The notes under the pieces: generated by a model
Databases searched by the model: none
Told to the model about the DNA's origin: nothing
Seen by the model: only the letters and a program-made list of their open reading frames with translations
Shown here: in pieces, positions 12,061-22,337 of the stretch
How positions within the stretch are numbered: position 1 is the first letter of the stretch
Layout of the letters: every line of letters starts with the position of its first letter
Made by a program: the position numbers and the translations under genes
NCBI GenBank assembly: GCA_021234155.1
Contig: JAJEKV010000064.1
Location: 6,326,001 to 6,390,000 of the forward strand
DNA length: 64,000 bases
DNA from: Isoetes taiwanensis
Lineage: Eukaryota; Streptophyta; Lycopodiopsida; Isoetales; Isoetaceae
Reading direction: 5' to 3'

Positions 12061-15000
12061 GACAACACGGTGGTAAGTTGGCTCGATCGTTTCTTCATCC
12101 TTAGGATCTAGAAGGTGAAATACAGGATGTCCTTTGATAGCATAATTTCCTTTCATTAGTGGGATTCTAACACCACATACTTGTGTAGAGTAAACCTTTG
12201 CAACTCCTTCTTGAGAACATAATTCATAACCTCTCTTTGAACTTGGAATTTTTTTGAAGTAAGTTCCTTCTAATATACTTTCACCTTTTAAGAACCACGT
12301 TCCATTATCTTTGAAGTCTTTTTCCACTACATACTTCTCCCTTTGTACATGCAAGCAACCAAAAGTCATCCCCCGGGTTGTTTTTGGTGCTTAATCGCAA
12401 AGTAATCTCCACATCCTAATCTCGGCAAAATATTAACACCGAATATAAGGGCCTTTGTGACTTTCTAACCTCAATTGCATCACAAGTAGATGAAGAAGCA
12501 GGTTCAATTTCCACCAGTTCCCACTTATTCACATATGTCGTATTCTCGCATCTATCCCAATGTTCATCTAAACAAAAATTACAAAAGCATGAGAATCTTG
12601 AACACCAGAATTGAGTTGTTGATCCCAAGCTGAATCTTGGCGTACACTATGAATTTTTTGAGTATCCTTCACCGTATGTGCTCCACATTCCTTACGCCTA
12701 TCGACTTCTCCCCGCTTTAACTTCCCAAAAAAATCTTTTAATATCTTTCTTTTTTGTTTTTGGTTCCTCTTTAGAAGAAACTGTACCAGAAAATAACTCC
12801 TTGGCAGCCTCCACAATATCATGTGCATTCTCTATCTTAGTATCAGGATATAGGAGTTGGACCATTCTGATCCATCTCTTTAATTCAGCAGCCTTGCCAT
12901 CATGTTCTCCCTTTCCGTGGTTTGAACCAAAGTAATTCCACATCATATGAATTAGAGTCTGATAAGAGTATCTAGCAATAAAATAAAATGGTCTTGCAGC
13001 TTTGAATTGTGATGCAACACCATCAGAAAAAACCCAGTGCCTACGTGGTTTCAGTCCTTGCTCTTCCATATAATTGAAGTGCATATTAAAGCAATGCTGC
13101 ACGAATAAGGTATCATGTTTGCGGTCATCTGATATATAATAATGTGTTTCTTTTACTACTTCACCATTCTCAGCCACATGATAAGTAATGTGGACAAGAA
13201 TGGTCACTTGCACGCTTGTCCAGTATTGAGATTGCACCTGTGTTCTCTCTTTCAATGTGTAATTTTCCGCAAAATCTACCACTGACACTATGACATCTGA
13301 AGGGAGATTATCGAGCATTTCACGAAACTGTTTATCTTGCCATTTGTATTTGAAATTGTGGAAACCTGTCTTTGAGTTTGCTTATTAGCACTGCTGGTGT
13401 GGTCTCTTTGTATTGGTGTTTCAAAACTTTCTTAGGCTCTCCACGTTTATCCACACCTCCATGTTCATAGTCGATGTACTCCCATTTCACAACCTCCTCA
13501 CTCTCTAATTCCTTGGGGCAGATTTCAAACTTCTTTATCCCACACTCACTACAAGTACCGTCAAGGCAATCCTTACTATAGAATTCATCAATCTCACCCT
13601 TCTGGCAAACAATACATTTCCAAAGATCACTGATGTCTGTAAAAATCTTGCACTCACAAGTACATGACTTTGAGTGCTTCTTCCTGAATTTAGTTAAACC
13701 ATCCAGCAGCATTTGTAACCTGACATGATGTATGCAACAACAAGTGTTATACTTTGCTCGCTTCACTACAAACCACGGCTTCAAATTTTGAAAAGCTGAA
13801 GCTCCAACTTTGACATTTGGATGTTTTGCTTTGAAAGCTTTATAGAGTTGCATCTAAGAACAAAACAATAGTTGATTATCAATCTCAAACCCCAAACCGC
13901 AAACATGAACCTCAAACTATAATAATGAAATTCCAAATCACAAAATAAAACAATATCCATTAGAAACCTTAAAATCACAATCTAACCTAAAACCACAATC
14001 CATCAAACCATAATCTAGACCCACAATGTAATCCACAACCACAATCACAAGAAAATTGAAACCAAAAACCACATTCCAATCCAAAACCACAATCTAATCA
14101 AAACCATAATCTAGAACCACAATGTAATCTACAACCACAACCAAGTTTAAACCACAATGCAACGAATCACAATATGACTTGAACCACAGTTTAATCTAAC
14201 CACAATGTAATCCAAAACCACAATCTATTCCAACCATAATGCAATCTATCTTGGACCTAAAACTATAATATACTATCTACAATACACAATCTATAATCTG
14301 TTACAGAGGATCTAGAGAAAACTGTGATCAAATCAAGCTTGAAAGAGTAGATAGATAATAGAGTAGTAACTAACTTGGCTTTGCTCTAAGTAATGTGTAG
14401 CATGCTCTTCTCTGATATTTCTTTCAAGTCTCCTAGATTTCACATCCTTTGTGTTTGGAGAGACCCTAGTATTAGAAATCCAAAAATCCTGTACAAGAGC
14501 AATGACAGGATCAGAAATGGAACCACATCTTCTTCCCCTTCTATAGTACACCCATTTTTCTGAATTGCAATTTATCTCAAATTTGTCTCTCTTTTTGCAA
14601 AGAATCAAATTTCTTGGATGAACATCAAGAACTTTTCCCATTTTTCTCAGAGTCGCTTTTTACGTTCGTTCATTGCCTATTGCCATTGCTAAACAAGATT
14701 TGTTTAGCAGCCATACAGCCTAGACTAGTTGATTGCTTCATGATATGGATTGAATCTCCGATATTATCTATTATGGTTGTTTTTGCTTCCGTGATTCTTC
14801 AAGAGATCCCCAACTATCTCTTCCATAGCTTTATGTTCTAGTACATCAATCAATATTTCTCGTTTAATCTGGAGATTCATTGTTTTTGTTTGCCTTAAGA
14901 ATGAATTGATTGTTTTTAACACTACTCTCCTTTTTGTTGCACCACTTTTATCCAACCCATCTTGACCTCCAATCTTCACCAATGCCTCATTAGCTTCTTT

Positions 15001-15297
15001 TTTTTCTTTTCTCTGTCTTTGTTTCTTCGACGTTCTTGCTCAGTATCTCTTTTTTCTCTTCTTGATATTCTTTATCGTATTGTCCACAATACTAGGATCA
15101 TGACCGATTGATATATCATCTGCATTCTCAAGATTGACACTAGAAATAGTTGCATGTTCTAAACCACAATCTGAAACTTCCCCAGATTGAATTTCTTTCA
15201 ACAATGATCTCAAACTCACCCTAACAAATGGATCTTCATTCTGGATGTTCTGGATTTCTTCATCTGCCATATCTAAGAATACATCTTTCTTCTCCAT
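12055..15297 (-). pseudogene. DDE-transposase-like gene, multi-exon, frameshifted
   Basis: Minus-strand pieces in order: an acidic N-terminus (15297-15040); a coiled region (14982-14764); WVYYRRGRRCGSISDPVI and FWISNTRVSPNTKDV (14641-14340); after an intron rich in AACCACAATC repeats, a Cys-rich segment CCCIHHVRLQMLL...CTCECKIF (13853-13332); then SVVDFAENYTLK, WVFSDGVASQFK and FGSNHGKGEHDG (13318-12698); and a C-terminal Cys segment CFCNFCLDEHWDRC (about 12600-12416). The spaced acidic motifs suggest an RNase H-fold catalytic core, as in DDE transposases; that function is inferred. Breaks near 15040, 13330, 12720 and 12600 show it is dead. Element ends were not identified; the right end may be the G-run at 15553. 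Confidence 0.55.
13862..14330. repeat. Degenerate AACCACAATC minisatellite (within likely intron)
   Basis: Irregular units of about 10-20 bp, such as AAACCACAATCTAATC, fill the gap between two coding pieces of the minus-strand DDE-like gene. Confidence 0.8.
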
Positions 15298-15541
15298 TTT
15301 TCAGAAATGTGCTTCACACTGTAGACTTACCAAAATAATACTGAGCAAAAGAATGAGGAACAAACTCCCTCTACGTTTCCACCGTTTGAGCATTTGAAAA
15401 GATTCCCTCCATTATTAATGAAGTGGTTGGTTATTATTAGAATTACTCATCGGTTACTGGAAAAGGCATCAACGTAATCAATGTTATACAAATTCTCAAA
15501 TCACAAATGCATTTCTTAAACCACAAATACAAGCTATACTT

Positions 15542-15757
15542 TTAAGCTATTTGGGGGGGGGGACATGGGGGACACCAAAACTGATCCACTATAGCGTGAA
15601 TCCACCCCTCTGCTAAAACTTGCCTATATGTCGGGGTTATATGCAGGTTGGCTTGGACATCTATTTCTTTCCTGAAGACTCGGAAGATGTCGTTGACATC
15701 AGCCTCGGCAGCATGGGCACTGGCGCTGTACCATCGCCTGAAGTCAGCAGTGGCCAT
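15542..15757 (-). CDS. Short ORF, possibly histone H2B-like (alpha1-alpha2), truncated
   Basis: A 71-residue frame from an ATG at 15757. DIFRVFRKEID lines up with H2B helix alpha1 (YIFKVLKQVHP), LHIT with the following loop (IGIS), and VLAEGWIHAIVDQF with alpha2 (IMNSFVNDIFERI, allowing one extra residue). No alpha3 or alphaC follows: the frame runs into a C-run and stops after CPPCPPPQIA. The upstream region repeats the layout of the H3-like gene: TATAAATAGG about 110 bp before the ATG, then two hairpins. Homology is by eye and weak. Truncation may reflect insertion of the neighbouring element at about 15553 or an indel in the G/C run. Confidence 0.4.
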   Translation of the reverse strand: MATADFRRWYSASAHAAEADVNDIFRVFRKEIDVQANLHITPTYRQVLAEGWIHAIVDQFWCPPCPPPQIA

Positions 15758-15866
15758 TGATCTAACGAAGAAGGGACTAGCAAACAGATGCAGAAGCGCC
15801 TCAGGGAGCTGGAAAATCGCCTAAACAGTCAAGAGCAAACTTGTAGGGTACTAAGTGAGAAATGGG

Positions 15867-15877
15867 GGACCTATTTA
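15867..15877 (-). promoter_or_regulatory. TATA box of the H2B-like ORF
   Basis: Minus strand reads CTATAAATAGG about 110 bp upstream of the ATG at 15757, next to a CCCCCATTTC block. The same two blocks lie upstream of the H3-like gene. Confidence 0.5.
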
Positions 15878-16070
15878 TAGAAAAGGGGAAAACCCTAATT
15901 TTAGATGACCTAGAAATTTACTGGGATTGGGCAATTCTGACCTATTAAGAGGTGCAATTGAGAATTTGAAGACTACTTTTAGGGTTTAAGCATGCGACGA
16001 CCAACTAATGAACCCATTGCAACAAACTGGAGATCATTTGGATGTGGCATGGTGAGGAAAATGCTGAGAG

Positions 16071-16137
16071 GTCTCACACATTGCGCCCAGACCGATAATG
16101 AGAAGTTCATTTTCTGCCCTGGCGCGACGTGTGAGAC
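16071..16137. repeat. Hairpin A copy upstream of H2B-like ORF
   Basis: Begins GTCTCACACATTGCGCCCAG and ends CTGGCGCGACGTGTGAGAC; the arms pair almost perfectly over 19 bp. The loop side contains GACCGATAATGAGAAGTTCATTTT, also with inner dyad symmetry (shared with 17961-18027). Confidence 0.9.
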
Positions 16138-16268
16138 ATGGGCTCTAAATGGGCTGAACTTGATCAATTTGGGTGATCTAAGGGTCTAATCTTACTGAAC
16201 TCGTCGAGTTAGGCAGAATTGACCCTTATTTGGTCAGTTTGAAGCAGTTTTGGGCCTATTTGGGCATG

Positions 16269-16325
16269 GTCTCACACGTTGCGCCCAGCCCAAAAATGAA
16301 ACTGTCCTGGCGCGACGTGTGAGAC
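16269..16325. repeat. Hairpin B copy (short loop) upstream of H2B-like ORF
   Basis: Same arms (GTCTCACACGTTGCGCCCAG / CTGGCGCGACGTGTGAGAC) with a shorter centre beginning CCCAAAAATGAAACTG. It lies about 130 bp from hairpin A, as in the H3 module. Confidence 0.9.
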
Positions 16326-16470
16326 ATCATCTCAATTTTGCTCAAAATGTCCAATTTAACCAAAACAAGAGCCAGAATTCAATATCTTAACCTAATTAAG
16401 CAAGATTAAACATATTATTTACCCAAAAATTCTTTATATTAACAAAAATTTTCTATTATTTACAAAAGGT

Positions 16471-17774
16471 TTAAGGGTGTTCTCCCTTAATGTGCCTAGC
16501 AAGATGCATGTCTTGCCTCATGAGTGTGACTCTCTTCGGGTGAACTGTGCAGGCCGTCGAATCTTCAAAGTGCTGCACCAATTTCTGCTCTGCTGCCTCC
16601 TGTAAGCACAGCAATATTTCGTCGGTCACCCTCATATCCGTATTGTACTCCTGGATGACCTCTCGGACTAGGCGCTGGAACGGTGCACGGGGGATCAAAA
16701 ATCCGTAGCTTCGCTGGAAGTGCCGGATTTCTTTGAGGGCTCTCCTCTCCGTCTCCTTCCTCCCGGTCCGCTTCTTCCCTGGTGCTCTGGGAGGCTTGGG
16801 CTTTGGTGGTGGTGGCTTTAGTGTCTGGTTCCTTGTCGGATGTCCGCCCTCGATAGTCCGTACCCTGTTCTCCTGATAGTATGCGTTATATGCTTCCCAC
16901 TTCGCCATGAAGGCGTTGTGTTCCTTCATCTTCTTTTGATAGACCTTTACGGGGTCTATCACATACGCCTCCCGTTGTGGCCACTGGCTTTTGACTCTAT
17001 CCCACGTTGGATAGGGTGGGGGCTTCGGTGCCTGCCCGGGCTGCTCCTGCTCGGGTGCTACTTGCTCCACAACCTGGGGTTTTGAAGAGCTTGCCCCCTC
17101 AGTGTTGGGGACGTAATCTTCATCTAAATCGTCAGTGGAGGGCGGGGTCTTGTCGGCTGGTGGCTCGTTGATGACTAAATCCCTTACCCGCTTGACCCTC
17201 ATGACTGTTCTTTTGCCCGCCTTTATGCCCTTCGCCTTCCTTTTCTTCGGCTTGCCAGTTGTGCTCGGCTCATCCTCTTGCCTCCTTCTCTTCTTTTCTC
17301 GGTGGCGCTCTTTGGCTTCGTACTTCTTGATAAACGCCGCGAGGTCTTCTTCTTCAGCTGGGTTGAGCCTCGGCTGCCGCTGTTCCTCTCTCTCTCTTCA
17401 GCCTCCTTCAAACGAGCCCAAGCTTCAAGTTGCTCCTCGATGGTTGGCTGCCTCTGCTCTTCATGTTCTTCGGCCACCCGATCTTGTTCCTCTTTCCTCC
17501 TCCTTTCCTCCTCGGCGATTTCTTCGAGGATTTGGTGCATGATATCCAGCTGCTCCTCGCCTAGGACTTCTGTTCCCGCATCGGAGTGTGCATCCTCCTC
17601 TCGCTGCTGGAATCCTTCGCTTTGGTGTTCGTCCGAATCTGCCTCCTCACTTGATGAAGACTGGCCATGCCTGAAAAGGCGCTCATGAAGTATCCTCTGT
17701 ATCAGGGCGGGATCATGGGCGCTGGAAGATTCGCCTGGGCGGGGCTTTCTGGCAGTCTGCTTTGTCCGGGCCAT
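16471..17774 (-). pseudogene. Histone H3-like long protein: H3 tail tip + ~330-aa linker + H3 fold
   Basis: From the ATG at 17774 the protein starts ARTKQTARK, identical to residues 1-9 of canonical H3 (K4 and K9 kept), then PRPGE, so Ser10 is Pro. A Glu/Arg-rich linker follows, then a basic KPKKRKAKG-type nuclear signal and a Pro-rich stretch. At 16740-16474 a full H3 fold begins ALKEIRHFQRS and aligns without gaps to H3 for 89 residues, about 46 identical by my count. PFQRLVRE, LQEAAE, FED, KRVT and the dimer-interface Cys and His are kept; K56 is Arg, K79 Asn, K122 Gln. One frameshift lies in a (GA)n run at about 17390-17403. Loop 1 has normal H3 length, so it is not CenH3-like. GC content is much higher than in the flanks. 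TATA, hairpins, a PBS and an LTR lie upstream. Total about 433 residues. Confidence 0.85.
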
Positions 17775-17869
17775 ATTTGACGATTCGTCGATCCGAGCTG
17801 TGCGCCAGAAGATCGCCTTGGCAAACGAGAGCAGATTTCCTAAGGGAAGGACGCGGAAATGGGGGGCCT

Positions 17870-17880
17870 AGGTCTATTTA
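17870..17880 (-). promoter_or_regulatory. TATA box of the H3-like gene
   Basis: Minus strand reads CCTATAAATAGAC about 100 bp upstream of the ATG, followed downstream by GGCCCCCCATTTCC. Matches the module before the H2B-like ORF. Confidence 0.5.
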
Positions 17881-17960
17881 TAGGCTGGCGATTTTAGGTC
17901 AAATTTCAAACTACCTTTTTGGGTCACCTGAAACACCTAAAGCACCTAAATTTAAGCATG

Positions 17961-18027
17961 GTCTCATACGTTGCGCCTAGACCGATAATGAAAAGTTCAT
18001 TTTCTGTCCTGGCGCGACGTGTGAGAC
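17961..18027. repeat. Hairpin A copy upstream of H3-like gene
   Basis: Arms GTCTCATACGTTGCGCCTAG / CTGGCGCGACGTGTGAGAC, centre GACCGATAATGAAAAGTTC. It closely matches 16071-16137, including the preceding TTTAAGCATG. Confidence 0.9.
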
Positions 18028-18175
18028 ATGGTGGATTCTGATGCTAAATTTTATACTTTCTAAGCATGTTTTTAGAAATGTAACATACTAATTCTAGCTA
18101 ATTCCTAGCTTAAAATCCGAATTATCAAGTTATTTTGCTGAAATTCATGACTTTTTAGTGTGTTTCAAGCTGAAT

Positions 18176-18242
18176 GTCTCACACGTTGCGCCCAGCCCGA
18201 AAATGAGTTTCTCATTATCTGTCCTGGCGCGACGTGTGAGAC
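18176..18242. repeat. Hairpin B copy upstream of H3-like gene
   Basis: Arms GTCTCACACGTTGCGCCCAG / CTGGCGCGACGTGTGAGAC with a centre containing AATGAGTTTCTCATT, itself a perfect dyad. Corresponds to 16269-16325. Confidence 0.9.
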
Positions 18243-18431
18243 CATCCTACTTTTGAAGGTTTGGCTCACTAATTTTAGTCTTTTTATGTTTCCATTCATT
18301 TTACTGTTACTAGCTTAGCATATACTACAAAAATGAGAAAAAATTTTCCCTTTTTTCGAGGTTTGAGAATCCTATCAAGCTAGTCTACTGGGAGCATGGT
18401 CAGTGCTTTGCTCTTGGTCTCCAAGAACATT

Positions 18432-18443
18432 GCTCTGATACCA
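18432..18443 (-). promoter_or_regulatory. Retroelement primer-binding site (initiator tRNA-Met type)
   Basis: Minus strand reads TGGTATCAGAGC, the usual plant LTR-retrotransposon PBS complementary to the tRNA-Met 3' end. It is one base from the ...ACGTCACA end of the LTR at 18445. It fixes the element direction as minus, the same as the histone-like ORFs. Confidence 0.85.
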
Positions 18444-18646
18444 CTGTGACGTCCCCTACTCGTATACGGTGCACTCACCGTATACAAACAGGAGTTCATC
18501 CCCCATACCAGCTCCATACTGATACAGGGCCCTCCACAATCACTGCACCCGTAACGAGTCCCAGTGGGAAGACTATTGTGCCAACATACTTATATTGGCG
18601 TTACTATTGGCGGCGTTACTGTTGGCGGCGGTACTATTGGCACTAG

Positions 18647-19345
18647 TTGTCGATGCTTGTTGTCCCCATGACCAGGTCAGGCAAGAGGTCGTCTCCAGAG
18701 AAGGCCAAATATGAAGGGGATTCGGCATCGATGCTAGCCATGCTGACCGAAATGAAATCAGCAATTAATGAGTTGCGTGAGATGCTCGGAGAAGTAGTTA
18801 GTCAAAACAAATTCTTGACACAACAAAATTTAGAATTGAAAGAGGCGTTATCTATGAAATCTGAAACTAGGGTTCCTGATATGGCTGAGATCACAAATGC
18901 AGTTGCAGTACAGCTAGTGAAGCATGATGAAATGGTGACACAAGAAACCAGGGAACAAGAAATCAGAGCACAAAATCTCAAAATCTCAGGATTGGCAGAG
19001 GAGGAGAATGAAGATGTAAATCTAACAGTTGACCACTTCTTCAAGGAAACTATGAGGCTTCATGAACCTCAAGTAATTCACTGCAGAAGACTCGGTAAAC
19101 CAGGTAACTATACTCGGCCAATTCTGATTAAATTCAAGAGTGTTGATGCACGCAATAGGGTACTTATGAATAAGCCAGTTCTTAAAGGACAGAAGATTTG
19201 GCTGGATGCTGATCTCACTCCAGCCCAATTAGAAGCCCGTAAAAAAGAATGGGCAAAAGTGAAAGTAGGAAGGGAGGAAGGTTTCGTAGCATATCTGGAC
19301 AGAACCGGCAAAGCTGTGGTCACTTCTCGAAAGAGAAATGACTAG
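18647..19345 (+). CDS. LINE C ORF1 protein (coiled coil + RRM-like + C-terminal domain)
   Basis: 232 residues, intact. A basic start (MTRSGKRSSPEKAK) is followed by a heptad-rich coiled coil (about residues 25-110), then LKISGLAEEENED, and RPILIKFKSVDARNRVLM, the C-terminal pattern of L1-type ORF1 RNA-binding chaperones. The ORF ends with TAG right before the ORF2 frame, which opens at about 19346. Confidence 0.75.
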   Translation: MSMLVVPMTRSGKRSSPEKAKYEGDSASMLAMLTEMKSAINELREMLGEVVSQNKFLTQQNLELKEALSMKSETRVPDMAEITNAVAVQLVKHDEMVTQETREQEIRAQNLKISGLAEEENEDVNLTVDHFFKETMRLHEPQVIHCRRLGKPGNYTRPILIKFKSVDARNRVLMNKPVLKGQKIWLDADLTPAQLEARKKEWAKVKVGREEGFVAYLDRTGKAVVTSRKRND

Positions 19346-21383
19346 GAAATCCGGACTCTAAGGGTATTGGCTTGGAATGTACATGGTTTGTCCCAAGCCA
19401 AGGTGCATGCGTGTGAGCATATTTGGAAGATGGCAGATGTTTTATTGCTCTCAGAGACATGGGAACATCAAATGCGGGGCTTACCACAGATTGAGAAGTT
19501 CACTGTATTAGGATCAGTCTGGAATACCAAGGAATTTGGTGTGGGGCGTGGACATGGAGGGCTGGCAGTCTATATCCGAAGTGACCTGGCATGCATTGCC
19601 ACGATCATCAAAACGCACATGCATAATCAATATATATGGATCGAGCTGATTCTTGGTAAGAAAAAGATCTATTTAGCCAGTAGTTACTTTGCGCCTTTGA
19701 ATATGAAGTTGTATCAGAGCAGGGACATGGATAAGGATAATCCTTTCCATAGTTTGACCATGGATGCCATGGAATTTAGCAGATTCAACGCCAGAACAAA
19801 CGGCCTCCAGGCAATTTCGTATGAGAACCCAGGAGATAGCTTGTTGAAGGAATGCACCGAGCATGATTACATTAGATCCTCCCTTGATAAGGTGAAGAAC
19901 AGCATGGGAGACTACTTGGTGGAGTCTCTTACAGTGAGCGGTTTAAGAATTTTGAATGGAATCCCTCAATTTGCACAGACAGACGGGTTTACTTGTTTCA
20001 CTCCCACAGGTACCAGCACTGTAGATTACTTAGTGGCCAGTAAACAAAACTCTGTAGAAGAATTTATGATCCTAGAGAAAGAGGTGGAATCGGACCATGC
20101 AGGTTTATGGTTTAAGCTAAGTGGACAAGTGCACAGTCCATTGTGGGAGCTTTTAAACCTAGAATCAAGCTGGATTTTAGGCATAAAGATCAATATCAGA
20201 AACATTTGAGTAGCATGCTGGAGCGCTTGCAATGGGTGGGCGATGTTGATACAGACTCTCAGAACTTAACCAACATAATGTTGGAAGCAGCTAAATTGGG
20301 ATTTGGCGTCACTGGGAAAAGATCAGGCGGACGCATGCACAACAGCTGGTGGGATGACGATTGCAAGAAGGCAAGGGCAGAGCTGCCAAAAAAGTGCAGA
20401 TTAAAGCCAAAATGGTACAAGAAACTTATTAAGGAGAAGAAGAGTCGCTTTAATGCAAAAAGACAGTCTGATCTTAGCAACATGCTCTACGCAAATCCCA
20501 AAATGTTCTGGAAGAACTTGCAAGGCAAATCGGCTGCACCAGATTTAGGGGTAGAAGATCTTCTATCTCTGGTAAAGGAGATATATTTCAATGCAGATGC
20601 TAGTGAGATGCCCGTTATAAGCATTACTGAAGATATTTTTGATGTAGAGGAAGTGGAGTCCCAGCTGCAACGCATGAAAAATGGGAAAGCCTCTGACTTA
20701 ATGGGTCTATCGACCGAACTAATGAAATGGGCAGATGGAAAACTAACCCAGAAGCTAACAGAGCTTATGAACATGGCTGTCCGACATGGATTACCAAAAT
20801 CCTGGAGAGAATGCAGGATCGTCCCCATATATAAATCAGGTTGCAGAAAAGAGGTGCGAAATTATCGCACCATAATGATAGGCAGCATGTATTCTAAGCT
20901 CCTGGGAGGTTTGCTGGAACAGAAAATTAGTGCTTGGGCAGAACGTCATGATAAGAGAGCTTACTGCCAGGCAGGTTTCAGAAAACAACATAACACCCTA
21001 GACCATCTTCTTACTCTGAGAGTCTTATTTGAGCAAGCCAAGAAGCCAAGACAAGCACTTTATCTGGCTTACATTGATTTCTCCAAAGCATTTGACACCG
21101 TGCCAAGAGAAAAATTGTGGATACGAATGGAATAGCTTGTTGTCCCACAGGCTTGGAGGGGTGCAGTAGCACGCTTATATGAAGAGGTATTAGCCAAGCT
21201 ATCTTCTGATATACCACATGAGATTCGGAGCACGATGGGTGTTCGGCAAGGATGCCCACTGTCGCCGACTCTGTTCGGACTTTATATAGACGAGTTGGAG
21301 GAGTGGCTACGGAACAGGGGACAAGCTGGAACCAAGTTAGGAAGTTTTGTGGTGCAATTGTTACTGTATGCTGACGATGTAGT

Positions 21384-21441
21384 GCTAATAGCAGATTCCC
21401 AAGAAGGGCTACGCTAATAGCAGATTCCCAAGAAGGGCTAC
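21384..21441 (+). repeat. 29-bp tandem duplication in LINE C RT
   Basis: Two identical adjacent copies (21384-21412 and 21413-21441). Twenty-nine is not a multiple of three, so the duplication shifts the RT frame right after YADD. Confidence 0.95.
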
Positions 21442-21784
21442 AAGAACATTTGCACAATCTGAGCTCCTTCTGTAGCTCCCACAGAATGAAAGTAAATCTT
21501 TCAAAGACAAAAATTATGGTGATTGGCACAGTAAAACAACCGATCTTCACATATCAAGGCGAGAGACTAGAGGAAGTGGACTGTTACAAATACCTAGGTC
21601 TGGAGACTTGCTCAAACTACAAATGGAAGGAGTGCGTGCGGAAACGTATTATAGGAGGTAAGGCAGCTTTATATTCTATGTTGTCCAAATGTCACAGTGC
21701 ATCTTTGTCCAGTTGGGGGCTCAAAAAAAAATGCTGTTTAAAACCTTAGTTCAGACAGTTGTGCTGTATGGTGCTCCCATTTGG

Positions 21785-22337
21785 CATTAGAGGAAATTTG
21801 AGATCTCATTCCATCCCCATAAGAATCCTCCAATGGAATGGCTACCCTCTATTACCTGCAATTAATGCAGCACCAACAACTTCATTGTTGTTGTTTTCCC
21901 CCCATAACTTTTGATCCACTCATCAAAATGTTGTGGCGTTTGTTGCATTAGATGCGGAATGAAAAGATCTTTCCAATGATATATGGTTATGATGTATTTC
22001 AATATGGTCATATGCGTTAACCTTAAAAAAATATGATTTTTTGCTTATTTCTTATATATTTGTATCGTAAAAGATGTATGAATGGGTTATCACTAGATAG
22101 ATCTTGTGAAGACGAACCCATTGCTACAAAAAGTTTTTGAATCGGAGTTCTGGATCAAAAGTTATAATGAAAAAATGATACTACAGAAGTTAGTTGCAAC
22201 TGCATTAATTACAGGCTGCCACATAATACTGGAATGAGATATACTGGAGCTCTTCTCTTATTGGACAGTTTAAAAAGCTGACATGGCATTTTAAGCATTC
22301 CTTAATGGGACAAAATGTGATCTCATTTTTCCTCTAA
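21785..22337. mobile_element. TIR MITE, 553 bp, in LINE C ORF2
   Basis: Ends CATTAGAGGAAATTTGAGATCTCA and the inverted counterpart TGTGATCTCATTTTTCCTCTAATG. The flanking TGG at 21782-21784 and 22338-22340 looks like a 3-bp duplication: removing the element and one TGG restores the LINE frame (IWGPS). No transposase. Superfamily uncertain; a 3-bp TSD fits CACTA or Harbinger types. Confidence 0.7.

Noticed and set aside
11852-12104. Long polyhistidine and Ile-Thr reading frames
   Set aside because: They are products of the CATCAC microsatellite and have no flanking protein features.
15300-15560. TIR of the DDE-like element at the G-run
   Set aside because: No matching inverted end was found on the left side, so the boundary is not claimed.
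16840-17688. Plus-strand frames opposite the H3-like gene
   Set aside because: Antisense shadows of a GC-rich minus-strand gene; the histone-fold match lies only on the minus strand.
16471-17774. CenH3 identity for the H3-like protein
   Set aside because: Loop 1 has ordinary H3 length and the tail tip is canonical, unlike centromeric H3 variants.
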